A stretch of 64,000 nucleotides of DNA from Sporosarcina ureae DSM 2281. Lineage in GTDB: Bacteria; Bacillota; Bacilli; Bacillales_A; Planococcaceae. A program made the position numbers and the translations under genes. Under the pieces are notes generated by a model, which made no database searches, had not been told where the DNA came from, and worked only from the letters and a program-made list of their open reading frames with translations. Positions within the stretch are counted from its first letter, which is position 1. Each line of letters begins with the position of its first letter. Location: assembly GCF_000425545.1 (NCBI RefSeq), contig NZ_AUDQ01000014.1, forward strand, positions 1 to 64,000. The letters are read 5' to 3'. Shown here one piece after another: positions 34,077 to 42,154 of this stretch.

Positions 34077-34769
34077 ATGAAAATAGCAATCGTGGGTGCA
34101 ATGGAGGAAGAAGTTGAAATATTACGCAGAGAGATTGGAATTGGAAAAATCACAACCATTGGTAACTGTGAGTTTATCGAAGGAAAAGTAGGCAAGCATC
34201 AAGTGATCGTGACGAAGAGTGGCATCGGGAAAGTAAATGCTGCCATGGCCACAACGGTTCTGTTGCAAAACTACAAACCTGACGTAGTCTTGAATACAGG
34301 TTCTGCTGGCGGAACTCATGCTGAACTCGAGGTTGGAACGATTGTAATATCTGACTATGTCCTGCATCATGATGTCGATGTCACTGCATTCGGCTACGAG
34401 CTAGGCCAAGTGCCACAACTTCCTGCGAGCTTTCCTTCAGATTCTGAACTGATCGATTTTGCTAGAGAAGCTGTAATTGAGTTAGATACATATCAACATG
34501 CTGTAGGAACTATCGCTTCAGCTGATACTTTCATGGCTGACCCTGAAAAAGTCTTACAAGTTAAAGATCGTTTCCCACGCGTAATCGCTGTAGAAATGGA
34601 AGCGGCTGCTGTTGCGCAAGTCTGTTACCAGTTCAATACGCGATGTGTTGTCATTCGTGCGCTATCTGATATTGCTGGGAAAGAATCGACCGTCAGCTTT
34701 GATGAATTTTTACCTCTGGCTGCCAAACACTCGTCACAGATTGTTTTGCGCGTCATCTCGAAACTTTGA
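34077..34769 (+). CDS. mtnN: 5'-methylthioadenosine/S-adenosylhomocysteine nucleosidase
   Basis: A 230-residue nucleosidase that splits MTA and SAH to adenine and the thioribose or ribosyl product, in methionine salvage and the activated methyl cycle. The signatures are MKIAIVGAMEEEVEILR, SGIGKVNAAMATTVLL, NTGSAGG, and AVEMEAAAVAQVCYQF with RALSDIAG. The B. subtilis partners yrrT and mccAB do not follow here. ATG at 34077 follows AGAGGAGAGGGC. A hairpin (TGTGCTGC/GCAGCACA, 34021-34044) lies just upstream without a T-run. Confidence 0.95.
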   Translation: MKIAIVGAMEEEVEILRREIGIGKITTIGNCEFIEGKVGKHQVIVTKSGIGKVNAAMATTVLLQNYKPDVVLNTGSAGGTHAELEVGTIVISDYVLHHDVDVTAFGYELGQVPQLPASFPSDSELIDFAREAVIELDTYQHAVGTIASADTFMADPEKVLQVKDRFPRVIAVEMEAAAVAQVCYQFNTRCVVIRALSDIAGKESTVSFDEFLPLAAKHSSQIVLRVISKL

Positions 34770-34836
34770 TCGTTCTATGATAAAATGTCTAAGTAGACAG
34801 ACTAGCAGTTCGTTTGGTTGAGAGGAGGGACATGTA

Positions 34837-34917
34837 GTGGAATTCTTAATGGGTGGAGTATTTATCGTCACGGCACTATTGGCAGCAATTATTTTACGCG
34901 AGGTTAAAGCTGACTGA
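34837..34917 (+). CDS. Very small membrane protein (26 codons)
   Basis: A 26-residue frame, MEFLMGGVFIVTALLAAIIL plus REVKAD, has a single hydrophobic helix and a charged tail. GTG at 34837 is preceded by a strong GAGAGGAGGGA site, and a long terminator follows directly after the stop. The family is not recognised. The strong ribosome binding site and tight terminator make real translation plausible. Confidence 0.5.
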   Translation: MEFLMGGVFIVTALLAAIILREVKAD

Positions 34918-34925
34918 GAAAAGAA

Positions 34926-34986
34926 ACAAAGCGTTTCCGATATGCGGGGGCTGTGGCCCTCTGACGCATAATCGGAAACGCTTTTT
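34926..34986. terminator. Long bidirectional terminator between the small gene and sigK
   Basis: AAAGCGTTTCCGATATGCG pairs with CGCATAATCGGAAACGCTTT, with a one-base bulge, around a GC-rich loop that can itself fold. It carries A and T tracts on its outer sides and serves the converging mtnN-side transcript and sigK. Confidence 0.85.
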
Positions 34987-34989
34987 GCA

Positions 34990-35688
34990 TTATTGATATT
35001 CATGCTTAAATGATTGGTACAATTTGACGATCGCTCGTTTCTCGATACGTGAAACATAGCTCCTAGAAATATTTAGTTGCTCGGCAATTTCTTTTTGTGT
35101 CATTGGCTGGTCATCTAGCAAGCCGTAGCGTCTTTGAATGATTTCCAACTCGCGTGAATCGAGCTTATCCAAATGACGGTAGAGCCGCTCTTTTTGTTCA
35201 TTTTGTTCTACGGTTGTTTGTGGAGGTATGTCGTTTGTTTGAAGGAGGTCTGCGATTTCCAGGGATTGGCCATCTTTATCCATGCCAATTGGTTCGTAGA
35301 GGGACACATCTTTTTGTACTTTTTTCTGTGTTCGTAAATACATAAGAATTTCATTTTCAATACAGCGTGCAGCATACGTCGCGAGCTTGGTTTTACGATC
35401 TGGCGTAAAGCTGTTGACGGCTTTCATCAGACCAATCGCCCCTATGGAAATATAATCATCAAGTAGTTCGTGCTTTGGCTGGAACTTCTTGACGATATGG
35501 GCGACCAAACGCATATTGTGTTCAATAAGTTCATCACGTGCACTTACATCGCCTTCAGCTAATCGTCTCAGGCACTCTTCTTCTTCTTTCTTAGATAACG
35601 GACGAAGGAAAGCTTGCCCTCTGATATAACCGATTAGCGCGGGGATCTCTAACCATAATTGCATGACGGCCAGGAAAAACCCGCTCAT
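34990..35688 (-). CDS. sigK: Sporulation sigma factor SigK, uninterrupted
   Basis: A 232-residue sigma-70 family protein. The hydrophobic N-terminus (MSGFFLAVMQLWLEIPALIGYIRGQAFL) fits the pro-sequence removed by SpoIVFB. Region 2 is LIEHNMRLVAHIVKKFQPKHELLDDYISIGAIGLMKAV followed by KLATYAARCIENEILMYLR, and region 4 has MTQKEIAEQLNISRSYVSRIEKRA. SigK directs late transcription in the mother cell. The frame is continuous, so no skin-type element splits it. ATG at 35688 follows CGGAGGTGGTC. Confidence 0.93.
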   Translation of the reverse strand: MSGFFLAVMQLWLEIPALIGYIRGQAFLRPLSKKEEEECLRRLAEGDVSARDELIEHNMRLVAHIVKKFQPKHELLDDYISIGAIGLMKAVNSFTPDRKTKLATYAARCIENEILMYLRTQKKVQKDVSLYEPIGMDKDGQSLEIADLLQTNDIPPQTTVEQNEQKERLYRHLDKLDSRELEIIQRRYGLLDDQPMTQKEIAEQLNISRSYVSRIEKRAIVKLYQSFKHEYQ

Positions 35689-35769
35689 ATGACCACCTCC
35701 GATTAGTAGTAGTTTACTCTATGCAAAATACAGATGGTCTACCACTGACAAGAAAAGCGATAAAATCAG

Positions 35770-35808
35770 ACATAGTTGTGCGTGCATGTCACACAACTAT
35801 GTTATAAT
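35770..35808 (+). promoter_or_regulatory. Inverted repeat overlapping the yqeG promoter
   Basis: ACATAGTTGTG (35770-35780) and CACAACTATGT (35792-35802) form a perfect 11-bp dyad with an 11-base spacer, and TATAAT follows immediately at 35803-35808. No good -35 box is seen at 17 bp, and one would fall inside the dyad. This looks like an operator or activator site for the yqeG operon. Confidence 0.55.
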
Positions 35809-35843
35809 CAGACAAGAATTTGTTGTAGGGCGGAGAGGATAAT

Positions 35844-36359
35844 GTGTTGAATCATTTTTTACCGAGTGCTTATGTAAAATCCGTATTATTGATCAAACCA
35901 GAAGACCTTCTTGAAAATGGTTTTAAGGGCATCATTACAGATTTAGATAACACACTCGTTGAATGGGATCGTGCGGATGCTACGCAAGATATAATGGCGT
36001 GGTTTAAGTCTATGCGCGATGCCGGTTTGCAAATTACAGTTGTATCCAATAACCATATAGAACGCGTCAGTCACTTTTGTGATCCATTAGGCATCCCGTA
36101 TATTTGTGAAGCACGGAAGCCGATGAAAAAATCATTTCATCAGGCACTTGCTACATTAGGCTTGCCGAAAAATGAAGTCGTCATGATTGGCGATCAATTG
36201 CTAACGGATGTCTTAGGTGCGAATCGGGTAGGGCTGCAGTCGATATTGGTCGTCCCTGTAGCAAGTTCCGATGCGACGATTACGAAGTTCAACCGTGCGA
36301 TTGAACGACGGATTATGGCAAGGTTTAAAAGAAAAGGACTACTCACGTGGGAGGACTAA
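35844..36359 (+). CDS. yqeG: YqeG family HAD-type phosphatase
   Basis: A 171-residue HAD IIIA-type protein with motif I in GIITDLDNTLVEWDRAD, motif II in TVVSNNH, the lysine in EARKPMKKSFHQAL and motif III/IV in VVMIGDQLLTDVLGAN. The natural substrate is unknown; relatives include mitochondrial phosphatidylglycerophosphatases. GTG at 35844 follows CGGAGAGGAT. It heads the conserved cluster with yqeH, whose ribosome binding site overlaps its end. Confidence 0.9.
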   Translation: MLNHFLPSAYVKSVLLIKPEDLLENGFKGIITDLDNTLVEWDRADATQDIMAWFKSMRDAGLQITVVSNNHIERVSHFCDPLGIPYICEARKPMKKSFHQALATLGLPKNEVVMIGDQLLTDVLGANRVGLQSILVVPVASSDATITKFNRAIERRIMARFKRKGLLTWED

Positions 36360-36361
36360 AT

Positions 36362-37462
36362 TTGGAATTGATCAAGTGTATTGGATGCGGTATTACGATC
36401 CAAACGACGGATAAGAAAATGGAAGGCTATGCACCTCCAGCTTCATTAGAAAAAGAAGATGTCATATGCCAACGTTGCTTTAAATTACGAAATTATAACG
36501 AATTGCAGCCAGTGTCTTTATCAGGAGACGACTTTTTAGCGATTTTAAATGGAATTGGTGAAAAACAAGGCTTGATCGTGAAAGTGGTAGATATTTTTGA
36601 TTTCAACGGTAGTTGGATCAACGGCTTGCATCGCTTTGTGGGCAAGAAAGATATTTTACTAATTGGTAACAAGGCAGATATCCTACCGAAAGCGATTAAT
36701 CCGCAGCGAGTGAAAAATTGGATGAAGGCAGAAGCTGCAAAGCTAGGACTGAAACCAATCGATGTGTTGCTCGTATCAGCTGTAAAAGGCAATGGTATGA
36801 GTGAAGCGCTCGACGCGATTGAGAAGTACCGTAAGGGCAAGGACGTTTACGTAGTCGGTTGTACAAATGTAGGAAAATCTACGTTCATTAATCGGATTGT
36901 TAAAGATGCGACCGGTATGCAAGATGTCATTACGACATCTTATTTCCCGGGGACAACCCTCGATGTAGTGGAAATTCCATTGGACGACGGAAAAATGCTG
37001 ATGGATACACCAGGGATTATCAACGATCATCAAATGGCCCATCACTTGGATCCTCATGATTTGAAGTTGATTACACCGAAGAAAGAACTGAAGCCGAAAG
37101 TCTATCAGCTGAATGCTGAACAAACATTATTTATCGGCGGACTAGCACGTTTTGACTTCATTCAAGGTGGACGCTCCTCCTTCAACATCTATGCAGCCAA
37201 TGGTTTGCCAGTTCATCGGACGAAGTTAGAAAATGCGGATGAATTGTACAAAAATCATCTTGGTGACATGCTATCTCCGCCAGGACCTGCATCAATTGAG
37301 AAGTTGCCGTCACTTGTGCGTCATGAATTTTCGATTAAAGAAGCAAAGACGGACTTAGTGATTTCAGGCCTTGGCTGGATTACACTTCAGCACGCTAATG
37401 TAAAAGTAGCTGTACATGCACCAAAAGGTGTGAATGTCGAAGTCAGACCTTCATTGATTTAA
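36362..37462 (+). CDS. yqeH: Ribosome biogenesis GTPase YqeH
   Basis: A 366-residue circularly permuted GTPase needed for 30S assembly. An N-terminal treble-clef zinc finger (CIGCG and CQRCFKLRNY) comes first. The G motifs follow in permuted order: G4 LLIGNKADILPK, then G1 VVGCTNVGKSTFINRI, G2 SYFPGTTLD and G3 LMDTPGI. TTG at 36362 is preferred because GGGAGGAC lies 7 nt upstream within the end of yqeG; the GTG at 36347 would start inside that site. Confidence 0.93.
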   Translation: MELIKCIGCGITIQTTDKKMEGYAPPASLEKEDVICQRCFKLRNYNELQPVSLSGDDFLAILNGIGEKQGLIVKVVDIFDFNGSWINGLHRFVGKKDILLIGNKADILPKAINPQRVKNWMKAEAAKLGLKPIDVLLVSAVKGNGMSEALDAIEKYRKGKDVYVVGCTNVGKSTFINRIVKDATGMQDVITTSYFPGTTLDVVEIPLDDGKMLMDTPGIINDHQMAHHLDPHDLKLITPKKELKPKVYQLNAEQTLFIGGLARFDFIQGGRSSFNIYAANGLPVHRTKLENADELYKNHLGDMLSPPGPASIEKLPSLVRHEFSIKEAKTDLVISGLGWITLQHANVKVAVHAPKGVNVEVRPSLI

Positions 37463-37484
37463 GAGGGACAGGAGGGAATACCAG

Positions 37485-38306
37485 ATGAAAAAATGGTATG
37501 CGGTAGTAGGCGACCCCATTGCGCAATCGATGTCACCGGTCATGCATGATCAGTGGTTTAAAGAAAATGCATTGGATGCAACGTATATACCGATTCATGC
37601 AACAGCCGGAAGTTTGGAACAGACGATAAATAGTTTACGTTCACTCGGATGTAGTGGTTTTAATGTGACGGTACCCCACAAGCAAGCGATTCTTCCTTTC
37701 CTCGACGAAGTGGACGAATCGGCAGCGGTGATGAATGCGGTCAACACAGTGTATCAAACAGATGAGGGTAAACTAATCGGTGCCAATACGGATGGGGCCG
37801 GATTCGTGAAGTCGTTGGAAGAGTTTACGGACTTAGTTAAAGGTTCTGTATTACTAATTGGAGCTGGCGGTGCAGCTAGAGGCATCGCCTTTGCACTGCA
37901 ATCGGCTGGCTACGGTCCTCTCTACTTCACGAATCGCACCGCTTCGAGATCTGCAGAATTAGCGGCGGATATGAAGGACGGGCATGCGATCTCTATTGGA
38001 GACGCGGAAGATCGTCTCGGTGAGTTTGGACTTGTAGTGCAAACGACATCGGTCGGTATGAACTTTGCACAAGAAGGAATACCGCTTGATCCAAAGAAAG
38101 TCGCAAACGGTGCAGTGGTAGCGGACATTATTTACAATCCGCTCGAAACTGAATTTTTACGACAAGCAAAACAAGCAGGAGCCAAGACGATGAACGGTGT
38201 AGGAATGTTCGTTCATCAAGGGGCCCTCGCTTTTGAAAAGTGGACAGGAGTCTATCCTGACACGAAAAAAATGATCGATATGATTACAATGAAAGTTGGC
38301 GGGTAA
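37485..38306 (+). CDS. aroE: Shikimate dehydrogenase
   Basis: A 273-residue NADPH-dependent enzyme of aromatic amino-acid synthesis. The substrate site shows AQSMSPVMHDQWF and the catalytic lysine in NVTVPHKQAILPFLDEVD; NTDGAGF provides the aspartate. The dinucleotide fold is VLLIGAGGAARGIAFALQ, and VGMFVHQGALAFEKWTG is the C-terminal signature. It is in the same place as in B. subtilis, between yqeH and yhbY, 3 bp before the latter. Confidence 0.95.
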   Translation: MKKWYAVVGDPIAQSMSPVMHDQWFKENALDATYIPIHATAGSLEQTINSLRSLGCSGFNVTVPHKQAILPFLDEVDESAAVMNAVNTVYQTDEGKLIGANTDGAGFVKSLEEFTDLVKGSVLLIGAGGAARGIAFALQSAGYGPLYFTNRTASRSAELAADMKDGHAISIGDAEDRLGEFGLVVQTTSVGMNFAQEGIPLDPKKVANGAVVADIIYNPLETEFLRQAKQAGAKTMNGVGMFVHQGALAFEKWTGVYPDTKKMIDMITMKVGG

Positions 38307-38308
38307 AC

Positions 38309-38599
38309 ATGTTAACAGGTAAACAAAAAAGATTTTTACGTAGCGAAGCACATCATTTGGATTCATTATTCCAAATTGGGAAAAGTGGTTTGACTGATGC
38401 GATTCTCGTGCAAATCGACGAGGCGCTCGAAGCACGTGAACTACTTAAAGTGAGCGTACTTCAAAATTGCGAAGAAGATAAAAATGAAATTGCTGAAAAA
38501 ATGGGTGCGTATAAAGGTATTCACGTAGTCCAAGTCATCGGTAACACCATTGTTTTATACAGGGAATCGACAGAGAAAAAACGCATACAATTACCGTAA
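38309..38599 (+). CDS. yhbY: Ribosome-associated RNA-binding protein YhbY (YqeI)
   Basis: A 96-residue CRS1-YhbY (CRM) domain protein: LTGKQKRFLRSEAHHLDSLFQIGKSGLTDAILVQIDEALEARELLKVSVLQN. The GKSG-type loop region and VVQVIGNTIVLYR are typical. The family binds pre-50S ribosomal particles. It is tightly packed between aroE and nadD. Confidence 0.95.
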   Translation: MLTGKQKRFLRSEAHHLDSLFQIGKSGLTDAILVQIDEALEARELLKVSVLQNCEEDKNEIAEKMGAYKGIHVVQVIGNTIVLYRESTEKKRIQLP

Positions 38600-38609
38600 G
38601 GAGAATTAG

Positions 38610-39188
38610 ATGAAACGAATCGGCATTTTGGGCGGAACTTTCAATCCGCCACACACTGGACATTTATTGATCGCCAATGAAGTGCGTTATGCACTGCAGC
38701 TAGATGAGGTATGGTTGATGCCTACTGCAGTCCCGCCACATAAGGTGGCGGTAGGCGACGCGACAGCCGAGCAACGCCTACAAATGGTGAAACTGGCGGT
38801 AGATGAAGTGGATGGCTTGCGTGCGTCGTCGTTTGAGATGGAGCGCGGCGGTGTATCTTTTACATATGATACAATGTCACAACTCGTACAAGACGAAGCT
38901 GATGTTCACTTTCATTTCATTATTGGTGGAGATATGATCGATCAGTTACCGACATGGTACCGGATTGAGGATTTACTCGATATCGTTACATTTATCGGTG
39001 TAAAACGCCCAGGTGCTGATAACGCTTCTGCAATCCCGGTACAATTGGTAGAAACACCACAACTTGATTTGTCATCCACATTGATCCGCCAACGTTTTGT
39101 AGAAGGTGGAACCGTGCAACTTTTGATTCCCCCGGCTGTCGAGGCTTACATTCGAGAGGAGAGATTATATGGATCTACAACAAGTTAA
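38610..39188 (+). CDS. nadD: Nicotinate-nucleotide adenylyltransferase
   Basis: A 192-residue nucleotidyltransferase that makes deamido-NAD from nicotinate mononucleotide and ATP. The HxGH-type motif is GTFNPPHTGHLLIANE and the second motif is SSTLIRQRF. ATG at 38610 follows TAAGGAG. It overlaps yqeK by 20 bp, indicating coupling. It completes the shared end of the NAD pathway whose earlier steps lie at 11.8-13.8 kb. Confidence 0.95.
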   Translation: MKRIGILGGTFNPPHTGHLLIANEVRYALQLDEVWLMPTAVPPHKVAVGDATAEQRLQMVKLAVDEVDGLRASSFEMERGGVSFTYDTMSQLVQDEADVHFHFIIGGDMIDQLPTWYRIEDLLDIVTFIGVKRPGADNASAIPVQLVETPQLDLSSTLIRQRFVEGGTVQLLIPPAVEAYIREERLYGSTTS

Positions 39189-39741
39189 AAATGACCTAGA
39201 ACAACGCTTACCTAAGGCACGGTATGAACACGTACTGCGTGTCACGGACACGGCAAAGAAATTAGCTGAAGAAGTGGGTGTTTCAGTAGAAAAGGCTGAA
39301 ATTGCTGGCCTATTTCATGATTACGCCAAGTTTATGGATAAAGATGAATTACTCGAATTACTAAAACGTGACGAAGAGTATGAGCTCTATGCACAGTATC
39401 ATGCCGAATTATGGCATGCGCCAGTTGGAGCTATGCTTGCGAAAGAACGTTATGGAGTAGAAGATCACGACATCTTGCAGGCGATCCGTTTTCATACGAC
39501 GGGACGTGCAGAAATGAGTGAGCTAGAGAAAGTGATCTATATCGCTGACTTAATCGAACCAGGAAGAAAGTTTCCAGGTATCGAAGAATTGCGCCAACGT
39601 ATTGACGGTGAACCGCTGGAAGATCAAATGACAGAATGCATCCAGCATACATTTAAATTTTTAGTTCAACGATATGCAGTCATTTTCCCACATTCATTTG
39701 ACTGCTATAATGAACATGTACGTAGAAGAAAGGAACAGTGA
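39169..39741 (+). CDS. yqeK: HD-domain hydrolase YqeK (symmetrical Ap4A hydrolase)
   Basis: A 190-residue HD-superfamily protein. The metal site includes RYEHVLRV, the HD pair in AGLFHDYAKFM, and the later conserved AELWHAPVGAMLAKERYG, IRFHTTGRAEMSELEKVIYIADLIEPGR. Homologues cleave diadenosine tetraphosphate to two ADP. It begins inside the end of nadD, with the ribosome binding site GAGAGGAGAG, and ends 3 bp before rsfS. Confidence 0.93.
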   Translation: MDLQQVKNDLEQRLPKARYEHVLRVTDTAKKLAEEVGVSVEKAEIAGLFHDYAKFMDKDELLELLKRDEEYELYAQYHAELWHAPVGAMLAKERYGVEDHDILQAIRFHTTGRAEMSELEKVIYIADLIEPGRKFPGIEELRQRIDGEPLEDQMTECIQHTFKFLVQRYAVIFPHSFDCYNEHVRRRKEQ

Positions 39742-39744
39742 AAT

Positions 39745-40089
39745 ATGCCAACATTATTGGAATTAGCTTATGAAGCAGTAGATAGTAAGAAAGCAGAAGA
39801 CATCGTAGTATTAAACATGGAGGGCATCTCACTAATTGCTGATCAATTCATCATTTGTCATGCGAACTCTGAAAGACAAGTGCAGGCCATCGCACGTGAA
39901 GTAGCAGATGTTGCTTCTAAAGAAGGCTACACTGTGAAGCGTTTGGAAGGATTCGACGCGGGCCGTTGGATTTTAATCGATCTTCTCGATGTAGTCGTTC
40001 ACGTATTCCACAGAGACGAACGTGGATTTTATAACTTAGAAAAGCTATGGGGAGACGCACAGTTACTAAACGTTGAGGATGAAATATGA
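39745..40089 (+). CDS. rsfS: Ribosome silencing factor RsfS
   Basis: A 114-residue protein that binds uL14 and blocks subunit joining when nutrients are scarce. The signatures are LLELAYEAVDSKKAEDIVVLNM, ADQFIICHANSERQVQAIA and RWILIDLLDVVVHVFHRDERGFYNLEKLWGDA. It overlaps yqeM by 4 bp. ATG at 39745 is preceded by GAAAGGAACAGTG. Confidence 0.95.
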   Translation: MPTLLELAYEAVDSKKAEDIVVLNMEGISLIADQFIICHANSERQVQAIAREVADVASKEGYTVKRLEGFDAGRWILIDLLDVVVHVFHRDERGFYNLEKLWGDAQLLNVEDEI

Positions 40090-40826
40090 GTTCTTCCTAT
40101 TCAGCGTTCGCATCCATTTATGACGAACTAATGAATGATATCCCGTATGACGCCTATGTCGAGTTACTCGATTTGGCGTCTGCTGGCGTTTTAGGGAAAA
40201 AAGTATTGGATATAGGTTGCGGAACCGGCTTGCTTTCTGCCATGCTGGCGAAAAAAGGAGCACACGTCACCGGCATTGATCTTTCCGCTGATATGCTCGA
40301 GGTTGCTTCGCGTCGTGCGCAGTCACTTTCTTTAGATATTCGGTTTATCGAGCAACCTATGCAACGACTGGATGTAGAAGATACATTTGACGCTGCCGTT
40401 ATCTCAATCGATTCATTGAATTATGTAATAAAGCAGCAAGATGTCGTGGAAACGTTCCGCCGGATTTATGGAGCGCTTGCTACAGGCGGCGTATTGCTCT
40501 TTGATGTGCATTCATTATGTAAAATGGATGAGATCTTCCTTGAAGGACCTTTTGTTTTTGATAATCGACGTATTGCTTATATTTGGCAAACTGCCCCTGG
40601 AGAAGAGAATCACTCGATTTATTCTGAGCTAGCGTTTTTCGTAAAACAACAAGATGATTCCTATCAACGTTTTGACGAAGTACATATGCAACGATCGTTT
40701 GCAGTACCGGAATATGTTCAAATGCTCGAAGAAGTTGGATTTCATATTGAACGGATTTTTGCAGACTGGGAAGATGAAGCACCTGAAGAAGAGAGTGAAA
40801 GAATATTCTTCCAAGTTCGAAAATAG
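40086..40826 (+). CDS. yqeM: Class I SAM-dependent methyltransferase YqeM
   Basis: A 246-residue methyltransferase with motif I VLDIGCGTGLLSAMLAKKG, motif II VTGIDLSADML and later AAVISIDSLNYV. The substrate is unknown. The gene is the last of the yqeG-yqeM cluster and starts within the rsfS stop (ATGA). In B. subtilis comER lies between it and comEA; here only 65 bp separate them. Confidence 0.9.
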   Translation: MSSSYSAFASIYDELMNDIPYDAYVELLDLASAGVLGKKVLDIGCGTGLLSAMLAKKGAHVTGIDLSADMLEVASRRAQSLSLDIRFIEQPMQRLDVEDTFDAAVISIDSLNYVIKQQDVVETFRRIYGALATGGVLLFDVHSLCKMDEIFLEGPFVFDNRRIAYIWQTAPGEENHSIYSELAFFVKQQDDSYQRFDEVHMQRSFAVPEYVQMLEEVGFHIERIFADWEDEAPEEESERIFFQVRK

Positions 40827-40891
40827 GGCTACCATAGTTTTTCGGAATCGGGTATAGTTAATGAGACTCCATACGGTGCTGATAGAAAGGA

Positions 40892-41560
40892 TTGTTGATT
40901 ATCCGTTCATTCCTCACCGAAAAATGGCGTACATTGATCATTCCTATTGCAGCGTTCGCTGTACTTTCCACTGTCTTGTTCTTTCCCCGAGAACAACCGG
41001 ATCAACTTTCCGAAGAACGTGGACAATCCCTATTTGAACCAATCGAATCTATTGAAACTGCTGAACAAAATATAGAAGTGGAAGCACCCGTCGAATTGAT
41101 CGCAGAAGCTGTTACTGTTGCAATTTTGGTGGACGTTAAAGGTGCTGTGAAACATCCTGGACTTTATTCGATGCAAGATGGCGACCGATTGCTTGATGCG
41201 GTCGACAAAGCAGGAGGCTACACAGAGGCCGCTGACACGAGGTTGTTGAATCATGCGCAAAGACTGCAGGATGAATATGTCGTCTATGTACCGGTCGCAG
41301 GAGAAGAACCACCGGTGTACGAGCAACCGGCTACAGCGGCATCTTCTTCATCTGACAGTTCCACTTCAAAAGTAAATATTAATACAGCGAATGAAAGCGA
41401 CTTTCAGACGCTTCCTGGCATCGGCCCGTCAAAAGCTATGGCGATTGTCCAATACCGTGAAGAGCATGGAGCTTTTTCGCAATTGGATGGAATAAAGAAT
41501 GTGTCAGGAATTGGTGACAAGACATTTGAAAAATTAGAACCACATATTATTCTTAACTGA
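40892..41560 (+). CDS. comEA: Competence DNA receptor ComEA
   Basis: A 222-residue membrane-anchored DNA-binding protein of transformation. There is an N-terminal transmembrane anchor (LIIPIAAFAVLSTVLFF), an SLBB-type domain at about residues 73-135 (ILVDVKGAVKHPGLYSMQDGDRLLDAV), a Ser/Thr linker and two C-terminal helix-hairpin-helix motifs (INTANESDFQTLPGIGPSKA and IKNVSGIGDKTFEKL). TTG at 40892 follows GAAAGG. It heads the comE operon. Confidence 0.93.
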   Translation: MLIIRSFLTEKWRTLIIPIAAFAVLSTVLFFPREQPDQLSEERGQSLFEPIESIETAEQNIEVEAPVELIAEAVTVAILVDVKGAVKHPGLYSMQDGDRLLDAVDKAGGYTEAADTRLLNHAQRLQDEYVVYVPVAGEEPPVYEQPATAASSSSDSSTSKVNINTANESDFQTLPGIGPSKAMAIVQYREEHGAFSQLDGIKNVSGIGDKTFEKLEPHIILN

Positions 41561-41573
41561 TGGAGGCAACCGT

Positions 41574-42137
41574 ATGGAGCGAATTACTTGGGATCAGTTC
41601 TTCATGGCGCAAAGTCATTTACTGGCGATGCGCAGCACATGCACGCGACTCTCGGTAGGTTCCATTTTAGTACGCGATCAACGCATTATTGCTGGCGGCT
41701 ACAATGGTTCGATATCGGGTGGAGACCATTGTATTGAACACGGCTGTTATGTCGTGGATAATCATTGCGTTCGAACGATACACTCAGAAATGAATGCACT
41801 ACTGCAATGTGCCAAATACGGCATACCGGTTGCAAAAGCGACCATTTATGTCACTCACTTCCCGTGTTTACAGTGTAGTAAAGCATTGATTCAGGCAGGT
41901 ATTAAACACGTTAAATATGCGGAAGATTATCGAAACAGTGAGTATGCACTCGGGCTATTTGCGCAAGCAGGTGTGGAGATTGAAAAAGTGCCGTTTGACG
42001 AGCGTTCAATTGACTTCGCCAGTGAAGAGAAATTTTCATTATTCAACGAGATGTTGACGAAAATGCAGGAACTTGGCGCTGAACCTGAAGAACTGGATAC
42101 CCTTTTGCAAAGGGTGAATCATTTATTTGGCAATTAA
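41574..42137 (+). CDS. comEB: ComE operon protein 2, dCMP deaminase-like
   Basis: A 187-residue cytidine/deoxycytidylate deaminase-family protein. The zinc site shows HSEMNALLQCAKYG and PCLQCSKALIQAGIKHV. ComEB sits in the competence operon but is not itself needed for DNA uptake in B. subtilis; dCMP deaminase activity supplies dUMP for thymidylate synthesis. ATG at 41574 follows TGGAGGCAACC. Confidence 0.93.
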   Translation: MERITWDQFFMAQSHLLAMRSTCTRLSVGSILVRDQRIIAGGYNGSISGGDHCIEHGCYVVDNHCVRTIHSEMNALLQCAKYGIPVAKATIYVTHFPCLQCSKALIQAGIKHVKYAEDYRNSEYALGLFAQAGVEIEKVPFDERSIDFASEEKFSLFNEMLTKMQELGAEPEELDTLLQRVNHLFGN

Positions 42138-42154
42138 TCCGATCGATACGATGG

